The notes under the pieces are model-generated. The model saw only the letters and a list, made by a program, of their open reading frames with translations, searched no databases and was not told the origin of the DNA. This document shows positions 11,122 through 19,375 of a stretch of 19,879 bases of DNA, piece after piece. Position numbers and translations under genes: made by a program. Position 1 is the stretch's first letter. Each line of letters opens with the position of its first letter. The stretch is from Hirudo medicinalis (lineage: Eukaryota > Annelida > Clitellata > Hirudinida > Hirudinidae): contig MPNW01001587.1 in assembly GCA_011800805.1 (NCBI GenBank), forward strand, positions 15,905 through 35,783, in the 5' to 3' direction.

Positions 11122-11183
11122 CCATCATCACCAACACCATCACAATCATCACCACCACCACCATCATCATCATCAGAAACTGA
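8593..11183 (+). CDS. Gene C: secreted mucin-like Ser/Thr/Pro-rich protein
   Basis: Thirteen exons: 8593-8644, 8715-8765, 8921-9001, 9074-9151, 9238-9297, 9482-9583, 9647-9745, 9810-9917, 10045-10140, 10362-10445, 10512-10616, 10733-10810 and 10969-11183, about 402 residues. Every intron is phase 1. Exon 1 is a clean signal peptide (MVLCFLLPILLGCLLSLG). The rest is Ser/Thr/Pro/Asn-rich with NxT/NxS sequons, as in extracellular mucin-like, heavily glycosylated stalks. Later exons fall into two recurring types. One starts with D/S-x-x-Y-G-S (10362, 10733, 10969). The other starts with SPII-x-GST and can end in KNSPTxQ (9810, 10512). This indicates tandem exon duplication. The intron after 10445 has a GC donor. 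The last exon runs into a CAT microsatellite where the Ser/Pro frame is lost, reading Ile/His/Thr repeats to a TGA at 11181-11183. No transmembrane segment or conserved domain is visible; function unknown. Confidence 0.72.
10446..10511 (+). other. GC-AG intron of gene C
   Basis: The exon ends ACC A and is followed by GCAAGA instead of GTAAGA. The acceptor TTTTCAG at 10505-10511 is strong. Exon frames on both sides are phase 1 and belong to the same repeat families, so the intron is supported despite the minor donor class. Confidence 0.6.
10990..11176 (+). repeat. CAT/TCA coding microsatellite with flanking duplicated Ser/Pro units
   Basis: A pure (ATC)n run lies between two related units of about 45-60 bp, each carrying CACCATCACAATC followed by (CCA)n. 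In the exon frame set by the 10969 acceptor, the left unit reads PSSPSSSPAPSQSPPPP. The right unit reads the equivalent PSSPTPSQSSPPPP only in the next frame, ending SETEATPCP at TGA 11200-11202. Irregular TCCA and TCACA units between them account for the net shift of one. Confidence 0.85.
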
Positions 11184-11202
11184 AGCAACTCCCTGTCCTT
11201 GA

Positions 11203-11575
11203 AAATGGCTTTACTCGAAGAAGCTGGGCTCAATTTATTGATTCAATTATTCAAAAACCTTGAATTTTATAAAAAAAAAATATTCCTTCCTCATTTTTTC
11301 CCTTCAAAACTAAAAACGTTTTCTTGATTTAAATTAAATACATCAAAAATGTCTCTTATGAATTTGCATTAAAACTTATTAAACAGTTTAATTAATGGCT
11401 TCTTTCGCGGCAAATTTAATTTTAAATTCTAATTATAATAAAAACAAAAGATATTAATTTTTCTGACGTAATTTGAGATCTGCTATGAAGACATCTGATG
11501 CCTCGTGACGTCCGATTTCGAACTTTACGGTAAACAATTTTCATGAATAAACATTTACATAACCAACAGCAATTC
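11203..11575. other. Intergenic stretch between genes C and D
   Basis: AT-rich sequence with no supported exon. AATAAA-like hexamers for gene C polyadenylation are not distinct from background. Confidence 0.4.
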
Positions 11576-11630
11576 ATGACTTAAAACTTATCAGGAGTCA
11601 ATTTATTGGCTCTGTTTTCCATCAGTTGGG
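11576..11630 (+). pseudogene. Broken signal-peptide exon
   Basis: An ATG at 11576 is followed in the same frame by a TAA at codon 3 (11582-11584), then a hydrophobic stretch (NLLALFSISWG) ending phase 1 at a GTGAGT donor. The final TGG-G|GTGAGT matches the first exon of gene B (3585-3633). It looks like the first exon of another family member that has lost its start region. Alternatively it is untranslated leader of gene D. Confidence 0.5.
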
Positions 11631-11649
11631 GTGAGTTAAAGAGTCCACA

Positions 11650-13981
11650 ATGCCAAGGCTGATTCTTAGTCCGGGTAGGTACGATTGGCATAAAATGTTG
11701 GACAATTGCATGGCATAAATAATATATTATGTTGCTGGTTTTTTTTTTTTGGTCAATTGAAAATTTAAATTTATTATGAAAATTACCTTTGGAACTGAAT
11801 TAACTATTACTGAAATTAGGCCATCTTGCATACATACATGCTTAGGATAGTTATTGTATACCATGTTTATCATTTAATGTTTGGCCATCACACTTTTCGA
11901 TAACTCAATTCATCCTTTAACCTCTCCGACCGAAGAAACTGAACATCGAACCTTGCCCAAGTCTGCCCTGACCTTAGAGCCACAATCTGAACGTAGTCTC
12001 AAGCTGCTCACATGGATCATAGTGGCCCTATCTCTAGTCATCATCTGTGGATTTTTGATAAGCACGACTCTGATCCTGACCAGGAAAAAGAAGGACATGA
12101 TAAAGAAAGATTTCGAATCAGTGCCCCTGGTAAAAGGTAATCTGGCAAAGCTCCTTGCAGCATTCAACGGTTGGTTTTTCAACTTTGTCTGGTGGCAGCC
12201 GGTAGGGGAAGAGATTGATACAATTAATAATAAGCATTAGTTACAGGAGAGTTAATAGAGTCACCAATGAAGTAGGTTTATTTTTTTTTTTAATAATGAA
12301 ATTATAATAAGCACAGACATATTTATTCTATCAATTCTTGAATGCTATTTCAAGAATTTTGAATTAATAAGAAATAAACATTTTATATTTAGAGATTCAA
12401 TAATATTCACTTATTTTATGTAAAATACTTGTTCGATTTATAGGGTCGCAAGATTCAGTTCTCAAAGAATCAAACTTGACGTTGGATCCCACGTTTATAA
12501 TGTGCCAGGTGGTTTCAGATTTCTTCTGCCAATCTGACAAAAAATGCATCAAGAAAGATTTTGTCTGCAACAGATTCTATGACTGTCTCGGTGGAGAGGA
12601 CGAAATATACTGTCCGTGCTATCCAACGTTAGAGTACCAATGCAAAAGTGACAAATGCCTGGCCTCCGCATTCCTTTGTGATGGTATTCAAGACTGCCTG
12701 CACGGAGACGATGAGGAAGAAGATGTTTGCAAAAACATCACCCGATTCATTTGCATCAAGAGCAATGGATTCTGGTGCGAAAAATCGAAGTGGTGCATCG
12801 ACATTAAAAAGAAATGCAATGGTTGGATTGACTGCGGAGGTCTGGACACGAGTGACGAACTGGATTGTCTCCAGTTATTTGACCACCGACCGCCCAAGCT
12901 CCTTTACGGCAAAGAGGAATACTACATATGCGCTGACAGTTGGAAAGGACTGGAAAATGAGCTTTGCAAGCGAGCAGGATATGAAACTTCAAATGAAATT
13001 CAGTTCGGAAAACTGGACACCAATCCAAGTATATCAATTGCGATCATAAATAAAATGTCTGAGAAACTGGCAAGCCTGTCTTTAAAAACAACCTGCAACC
13101 AACATCTAACGAAGTTAAGCTGCAAAAAAACAGAATGTGGAACAAAACTAGACTTAAAAACCTCATCCACCTATATAATCAACGGCCAAACGGTTCAACA
13201 ACCTGGAGTATGGCCTTGGCATGTTACAGTGGAATCTTTGCACCTAATTGACGGAGTAGCGGTCGTAACGAATTGCGGTGGAAGCATCATCAACGAGAGT
13301 TGGGTGGTTACGGCTGCCCACTGCCTGGCCAAGTTCAACTCTTCTCAAATGGCTGGAATGTCCATGTCTGATCTCAAAAACGTCATGCCAGAATCGGTTA
13401 AAATAGTTATAGGGCAGACTGATAATCAGAACATGGATGGGGTAATCGTCAGGCAATCCAAGGCGATTCATGTCCATCCATCATTCGGCGACTTCTTGTC
13501 TAACGATATCGCATTGATCAAGTTGGACGAAGAGATTACGTTCAACTTCAGAGCTTCTTCAATCTGCTTACCAACAGACAACAATCTCTACAACTACCGA
13601 CTCTGCATGGCAACTGGAACTGGCTTGACTTCTTCCAATAAAGCATCCAGATTCCTCCAGCAGATCAGAGTGAAACCTACAAGTCCACAACAATGCCGGC
13701 ATTTCATCGGAGCAAATGGTATGAGAGCGGAAAGATTCTGTACCATTTCTTCCAATCTTGGTCCATCTTTGGGGAACATTTGCCTCGGTGACAGCGGAGG
13801 ACCTCTTTCGTGTTGGAACGAAGACAAACGCCGCTGGGAACTGGCTGGCATTGCCAGTCTCGTTGTGCGCAAGACCAACAAAAAGGACGTGGTGAAGGAG
13901 ACTGACAAATGTCAATTGGGCGTATTTATCCGAGTTGATGAATACAGCTCCTGGATTGAAAAGACCCTCATGGAGGAGTAA
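11650..13981 (+). CDS. Gene D: type II transmembrane serine protease, LDLa x3 - SRCR-like - S1
   Basis: Exons 11650-11674, 11936-12136 and 12444-13981, both introns phase 1, 587 residues. A short cytoplasmic tail precedes one membrane segment (about residues 32-56, TWIIVALSLVIICGFLI) and a basic RKKK. Then follow three LDLa repeats (about 96-132, 134-171, 179-217), an SRCR-like region (about 226-305, YGKEEYYICADSW) and an S1 protease domain (about 320-585). Catalytic residues are present: His368 in TAAHC, Asp430 in NDIALIKL and Ser526 in GDSGGP. Oddities: the activation site has Tyr, not Arg/Lys, before IING (13172-13186), and the position equivalent to trypsin Asp189 is Asn, so trypsin-like activation and cleavage are not expected. 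LDLa 1 and 3 have Asn in place of the usual first acidic ligand. The ATG at 11650 gives the right phase but rests on one 25-nt exon. AATAAA at 14188-14198 may end the transcript. Paralogue of gene E. Confidence 0.82.
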
Positions 13982-14752
13982 ACTGAATGTTGGATTCATT
14001 CATAACATTGATACTTCTTTTTTTTTTAGCAAATTTATGAATGTACATTAAAAAAATTGCATTATTTTAATTTTGTGAAAATTGTCCACTTTTCACCATA
14101 AGAGGTAATCATCGGAACCTAGGATTCATGATAGTTTCATTATTGTGGTTTGTTCCAGGAATCTATTTAGACATTTGTGATTGGACAAATAAAATAAAAG
14201 CGAAAGAGAAAAACAAATTCGAATATTTAATTCGCTCTCGTGAATAATAAATGTTCTTCCTTAAAATTTGCCTTTCTGAATATAAAAATGCAAATAATTT
14301 ACCGTTTACACCTTTACATCATTTACATAGAAATGATAAATAACTTTCAAACCCATTAACACAAAATTTATCATCTATGTTTATTTATTTTGAACGGCTT
14401 ACTGACCAAACAACATTTTCATGATAATAAGGACCGAAAAGAATGAAAATATTCCAGGAATTTTCAAAAAGTCCGATTTCTGATTTAAATCCCGTTGTCA
14501 AAAATGCCTGAATCGGGCTTCGGTCCAGATTGGTTTGGTTTGAATTACGTTGAATTGAACGATAAGATACTTTTGTTCGTAAATGCAAGTATATTATTTA
14601 ATAGTTAAAATAATACTTGTGACTCATCGTTATACCTCAAAATGCTGCAATGCCTTGTGATTTGGTTTATGCCGGATTATTAAAAACTTTTTTTTTTTAG
14701 TAATGGTCATCTTAATACTAAACTAATACATTGTTTATTCTCTCAAAATAAG
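13982..14752. other. Intergenic stretch between genes D and E
   Basis: Contains the probable 3' UTR of gene D with overlapping AATAAA hexamers at 14188-14198. The first exon of gene E should lie here. One candidate is ATG 14504 with a phase-1 junction at 14522/14523, but its donor GTCCAG is poor. No other gene is seen. Confidence 0.4.
14188..14198 (+). terminator. Candidate polyadenylation signal of gene D
   Basis: Two overlapping AATAAA hexamers about 210 nt after the stop codon of gene D. Confidence 0.4.
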
Positions 14753-16561
14753 AAAATTTTGAGAATTTGCAAAGTCTCAAAGTGTTCAAGTGGTTCATTG
14801 TCTCCATTTCTTTGGTGGTAATTTTTGGATTTGTCATTAGGATAAAACACATCGGGTTGAAAAGCGGTTTGTTTACCTTCGATAAATTTACTGCAAAATT
14901 TCCATTGTTGAAAAATGTTTAATAGGTTACTTCAAAGTTATTATGTAATACACATAGACATGTATACATTAGTAACACTAATACATTTTTGATAACAGTA
15001 ATTTAGATTTTCGTCTCAATTACTCAATTATTATTAATGCTCACTAATTACAAAGCTCGATTGACTTCCAGCGCCCAAGCCATTGCTCAGAGACTCGAAC
15101 TTCTCGGCTGAGCCATGCAAAGTGGGTTCTGATAAACTGTGCAAACCTGTTGAAGCATGTCTCGAGAAGAAACTCATCTGCGACGGATTCTACGACTGTT
15201 TCGACGGAGAGGATGAAGCAAACTGTCCGTGCTCTCCAAATTTGGAATACCAATGCAAGACTGGGAAATGCCTTGCTAACCAATTTCTTTGTGACGGTAT
15301 TCAAGACTGTCTATACGGAGATGACGAGGAAGAAGACGTCTGTAAAAACAGCCAACGATTCAAATGCATCGCTAGCAGTGGATTTTGGTGCGAAATGTCT
15401 AAAAGTTGCCTTGAAGTTGGAAAAAGATGTGACGGACAGATCGATTGTGGTCATCTCGACAAAAGCGACGAGCTTCACTGTCTTCACCTGAAAGAGAACG
15501 ATCCTCCTCAGATGGTTTATTGCGGGAAAAAGTACCGTGTCTGCGCAGATGATTGGGAAGGACTGGAGGATGAGCTTTGCACACGAGCCGGATATGGTGT
15601 ATCACTCGCATTTGAAGTCGGTGAATTGGACTCCAATCCAGACGTGACAGTCGATGTTACGATTGAAAATTCTACGAAATCCATCGTTATTTCAATCAAG
15701 ACAAACTGCAGGCAACGTCTAATCAAATTAAGCTGCCAAATAACTGAGTGTGGCGCAAAACAGAATCCTCGCGAAATCTCAGCTCTCGCGATCAGCGGCC
15801 AAATTGTAGAACAATCGAGCATCTGGCCCTGGCACGTGAAAATGGAATCCTCCTATCGAGACGTGAAGGAACTCAGCAGAGTTTGTGGCGGAAGCGTCAT
15901 CAACCAAAGTTGGATTGTCACATCTGCCCACTGTCTCGTCAAATTCAGCAAAACCGAAATGAAAAAAGCCGGTGAACTCAAAACAATTATCCCAGACTCA
16001 GTGAAAGTATTCATCGGACAGACTGATATCGCGAATCTGGATGGAGTAATTATCAGACATTCTCGTGCGATTCACGTTCACCCTGCATTCGGAAGTAATT
16101 CTTTAAATGACATTGCTCTTATCAAACTGGACAAGGAGATTACATTCGGCAACAGGAGGACATCTTCAATTTGCTTATCAAAGGAAAACAAGCTCTACAG
16201 ATATCGCCTATGCGTGTCAACGGGAACTGATTCGACCTCTTCCAGGTTTCTTCAACATGTCAGAGTCGCACCGGTGAGCCAAAAGCAGTGCCAGCACTTC
16301 ACTGGAGAGAGCAGCACGATGCCCGAACTATTTTGCGCCATTTCATTCAACATCGGTCTATCCTTGGGGAGCGCTTGTCCCTGGCACAGTGGAGGACATC
16401 TATCGTGTTGGGACGAGGGGGAACAACGATGGGAACTGACCGGCATTGCAAGTCATGTGAGGGATCAAACTGGGACAGTGGCTGATAAATGCCAATTTGG
16501 AGTATTCATCCATGTTGATAAATACATCTCATGGATAAAAAGTACAATGACCACTGATTGA
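14753..16561 (+). CDS. Gene E: transmembrane serine protease homologue, probably inactive (first exon not found)
   Basis: Exons 14753-14866 and 15072-16561, phase-1 junctions, about 533 residues without the start. The first encodes a membrane segment (KWFIVSISLVVIFGFVI) aligned with that of gene D. The second is one intronless exon with three LDLa repeats (CDGFYDC, CDGIQDC and CDGQIDC cores, calcium acids kept), an SRCR-like region (YGVSL context, ICADDWEG-like VCADDWEG) and an S1 domain. His (CAC 15929-15931), Asp (GAC 16109-16111) and Ser (AGT 16388-16390) of the triad remain. But GDSGGP has become WHSGGH: Gly193 is Trp, Asp194 is His and Pro198 is His. The activation site reads LAISGQ instead of R-IVGG. 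Loss of the oxyanion-hole Gly and of both partners of the activating salt bridge argues for a non-proteolytic homologue. The frame is fully open, so this is not simple decay. A start exon with a good donor is not evident upstream. Confidence 0.78.
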
Positions 16562-17700
16562 TTTTAAACAGTGTTTTTTCTTCTTCTTTTGTAAGTCTCT
16601 CTTACCAGCTTCTGCTTGTTTCCTTTTGCAACTTAAAAAATACAATTTTAAGATTAATTCTAATTGTTCTAAAAATATAACATTTAGAGAATGTCCGAGT
16701 GGTTATCAGCCAGAATATTAGCTGTTTTAAACCAAAATATTTAAATTTATTTTAGGTTAAAATATCTTTCAGAAAATAGATTTGCAAATGTTTTTTTTTT
16801 AAATATATTCGATAAATTTAATCTTGGATACATTTCCCAGGAACACATACGAAACTAAAATTTGTGAAAACTCAACAAAGGTTTCAACAGAATAAAACAC
16901 TTTATTGGCGAGAGAAATTTTTGGACCGATTCGATGGCAGAGGTTTTTCTGAGGGCTTTAAAATGTTTTAAGATGTTTATTCCTATGGTATGTTCGGCGT
17001 CATTAAGATAATGGACTAAAAAAAGTTTTTAATCCATTTTAATCTTTGAATTTCAACTATAAATACATTTTAAAATTTTAAATTTTAAGAAATTTTAAAC
17101 CTGAAATAACAAAACTGGTTTGCCGCGACATCAATACGGTCTAATGCTTCCGCTAATAGATTTTCGAGAAGAAGGTCTCAGTTTGAAAATGCATGAAAGT
17201 CCAAAAATTCACTTCATCACGATGCATAACTTTTGACTGAACTAATTGCTTCAATAATTAACGGTAATTTTATTCAATATTTGATCAAATTTTTCATTTT
17301 AAAAAATCCTAAATTTATTTCAACAACAAGTAAATTTCAAATGTAACTTACTTCCAAACTCCACACATCTTTTCCTACAAATGGAATGCACTTAGAACTG
17401 ACAAACAAGCCGTCATCAAAACGTTACGAGGTGAGGACAAGTGGTGCAGCTGAGCGTTCCAAACCCTAAAACCATCATTCGTTCTGCAACAACTCAAAAA
17501 TAGTTTCATTCCAAAAATATTTTCATCAAAACATCCACACTCAAATGAAGACACCATCATTTCGAGGTCGAAAATAGCCAGAAGTGTGAAAGAGCGCAAA
17601 AACGGACTGTGTCCATTTCTTCGAAAGCCCAATTTGCGATAGGAAACAATCATCTAGAATATATAACCAATGTTTACCTGCGAGACTCACGGGCATCTGG
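16562..17700. other. 3' UTR of gene E and intergenic DNA
   Basis: AATAAA at 16891-16896 is a candidate poly(A) signal for gene E. Beyond it I see no gene. An open frame on the minus strand at 17375-17653 has no recognisable domain, no splice support and no paralogue in the window. Confidence 0.4.
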
Positions 17701-17708
17701 TATATAAG
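17701..17708 (+). promoter_or_regulatory. Candidate TATA box of gene F
   Basis: TATATAAG in a locally GC-richer context, about 230 bp before the ATG at 17940. A start of transcription near 17730 would give a leader of about 200 nt. Weak evidence. Confidence 0.3.
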
Positions 17709-17939
17709 CCACAAAGTGGTGGTCCTTCATATTAAGCTCCTAAGGTTTGCACCAATATGTCTGCAAATATGTTATGATATTTTGTAATTTAATTTGGAAA
17801 TAGTTACCAATTTAAATACTAGTCAGATTCAAATAGAATATGTTGGCACAATCTAATACTTTGATATATCAATTTTAATAATTGAATGTAAAAATTGTAA
17901 TATTTGAAATTTTATACAAAGTAAGTCACATGTAAAGCC

Positions 17940-18524
17940 ATGCATCCTGCCAGTTACGCTTGCCTCATTATCCTACTTTCCATCCTTCTGTACATGAGGA
18001 GTTTCATTCCATGCCATTCTTTCATCATGCACGATGACATCGGATATGGAAGATTCATGCTGGACAATGAAACTTCTTTCTTATTAGAGGTAGGTCGCGT
18101 TTCAATGCTTTCAGATATTATTAACGGAGTTTCTTATAGACTATTTCGTCCTCACGGGAATACTTGTCTGCTTGAATAATAAATGCCGTCGCTCTAAATT
18201 TATGCTAAGCAGCTTGTCTTACAAAACGACTAGCCTAGGACATTCAAAAATTTTGGAAAATTATTGATACTTTTTCTTTTATCATTCAAGAGACTTCAAA
18301 TGAAATGACACTGTAATATGAAATATTTAAAACTTTATATGGTAATGTGGCTTTATGGTTTGTCCTTACAGGATCCTGAAAGGGAGTACACTGATTACGA
18401 TGACTACGGAAATATTCCCAAAATGTCCAAGAGAATCCAGCCGAAAAAGGAAGAATTGAAAACATTCCAGAAGAAACCTGACAAGTCTTCCGGCCGTCGA
18501 CTGCCTCTCAATAGCATGAAATAA
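17940..18524 (+). CDS. Gene F: small secreted peptide precursor, prohormone-like
   Basis: Two exons, 17940-18089 and 18372-18524, joined in phase 0 across a 282-bp GTAGGT...TTACAG intron; 100 residues. Residues 1 to about 26 form a signal peptide (CLIILLSILLYM core). The mature part has a GYGRF segment (about 35-39), then an acidic Tyr cluster at residues 55-62 (EYTDYDDY) that fits tyrosine sulfation. A Lys-Arg follows at 70-71, Lys-Lys at 75-76 and 84-85, and Gly-Arg-Arg at 91-93, the classic amidation plus cleavage signal. Only one Cys lies outside the signal, so it is not a Cys-knot peptide. Architecture fits a neuropeptide or hormone precursor, or another small secreted acidic/basic protein; I do not recognise the family. 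Intron phase 0 separates it from the phase-1 LDLa/mucin genes. AATAAA lies at 18585-18590. Confidence 0.65.
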
Positions 18525-18584
18525 TGATTGCATTAAATGAATTGAAATGCTTAACGCCATAGAAAACCTTGTCAACAGATTTAT

Positions 18585-18590
18585 AATAAA
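18585..18590 (+). terminator. Candidate polyadenylation signal of gene F
   Basis: AATAAA 60 nt after the stop codon, a usual spacing; a second hexamer follows near 18663. Confidence 0.45.
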
Positions 18591-18784
18591 ATTATCATTG
18601 TTCTTAGAATTGTTCAAATTGTTAAATACGTCAACAACATCCATTTAGGGAAAGAAATGTGAAATAAACATTCTTTTTAATCATGTCAATCAAAGAATTT
18701 AATTGCATTCGAAATCAGTCTAATAATTCCCACGTGCAAAACAATGTTGCTTTAAGGACATTGACAGTTCCTTCAACAATTCAA

Positions 18785-18800
18785 CACCAGTAAACTGGTG
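18785..18800. repeat. Short inverted repeat
   Basis: CACCAGT, two-base spacer, ACTGGTG, immediately followed by a tandem partial copy (GTAAACTGGT twice). It lies close to the left end of the MITE; significance unknown. Confidence 0.6.
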
Positions 18801-18836
18801 TAAACTGGTTCTTCATCAGACTTTTCTGTGTAGGAA

Positions 18837-19035
18837 CAGGGCTGCCGACAGAAATTTCGGGCCCCAAGGCAGAGCGGCCAAGGGCCCCATGTCATGTCAA
18901 TTTGGTAATGGGATAGCAAAAGAAAAAAAAGTCATGATTGTAAAATTTTAATATTTTAAAACCCTTGCCCCAAAAAATTGCCGGGCCCCTGGGCATTCTC
19001 ACCTGCCCCCTTCCCTCCCCATCTCGGCGGCCCTA
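18837..19035. mobile_element. hAT-like MITE
   Basis: A GC-rich 199-bp island with terminal inverted repeats: CAGGGCTGCCGACAG on the left, and TAGGGCCGCCGAGAT as the reverse complement of the right end. It is flanked by an imperfect 8-bp target duplication, TGTAGGAA (18829-18836) and TATAGGAA (19036-19043). Eight-base duplications and CAGGG-type ends are typical of hAT transposons. No coding capacity, so non-autonomous. Confidence 0.7.
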
Positions 19036-19189
19036 TATAGGAATTGTTCAACGAAATCTAAAACATCTCTAATGCTACGTTTAATGCATCGGTGTCTCAG
19101 AATACATTGCGAATACAACGCCATTCTGCTCTTCCAAAGGCAGCTCCTTGATTTTGTTGAAAACTTTGTGGTCTCGGTGAATTTATATT

Positions 19190-19370
19190 TATTTATCTTT
19201 TAAACCGGCTTCGCTAGTCATAAACAAACATATATGAATTCAGCCTGCTTCTTGCCCTCAAAGATCTGGGTGATCAGGACAGTGATCCCAACGCAGTGAC
19301 CGCAACGGGACTCGAACCCGCGCCGCCATCGCGAGCGGCGAAGTCTTAAACATTAGACCAACGGGAGCTC
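19190..19370 (-). mobile_element. tRNA-derived SINE
   Basis: On the minus strand, a tRNA-like head at about 19297-19369 carries an A-box-like TGGTCTAATG (19351-19360), a D stem GTCT/AGAC, an anticodon-arm-like hairpin and a B box GGTTCGAGTCC (19308-19318). The acceptor stem does not pair, so a working tRNA is unlikely. A non-tRNA body follows toward lower coordinates and ends in an A-rich tail near 19190. This head-body-tail layout is that of a SINE. Exact ends are approximate. Confidence 0.65.
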
Positions 19371-19375
19371 AACGC

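Noticed and set aside
10972..11202. His-rich then Ser-rich 76-codon frame starting at an ATG
   Set aside because: The ATG lies inside the last exon of gene C and the poly-His is the microsatellite read out of frame; only its Ser/Pro end is of interest, covered above.
12648..13049. Overlapping and antisense open frames across genes D and E
   Set aside because: They are shadows of the GC-richer protease exons with no domain of their own.
16685..16710. tRNA-like A box (GTCCGAGTGGTTATC)
   Set aside because: No B box or cloverleaf follows it.
17375..17653. 92-codon minus-strand open frame
   Set aside because: No recognisable domain, promoter, splice signal or repeat partner; length is within chance for this stretch.
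19297..19369. Functional tRNA gene on the minus strand
   Set aside because: The acceptor stem does not pair and the variable region is too short; the attached body and A-rich tail fit a SINE.
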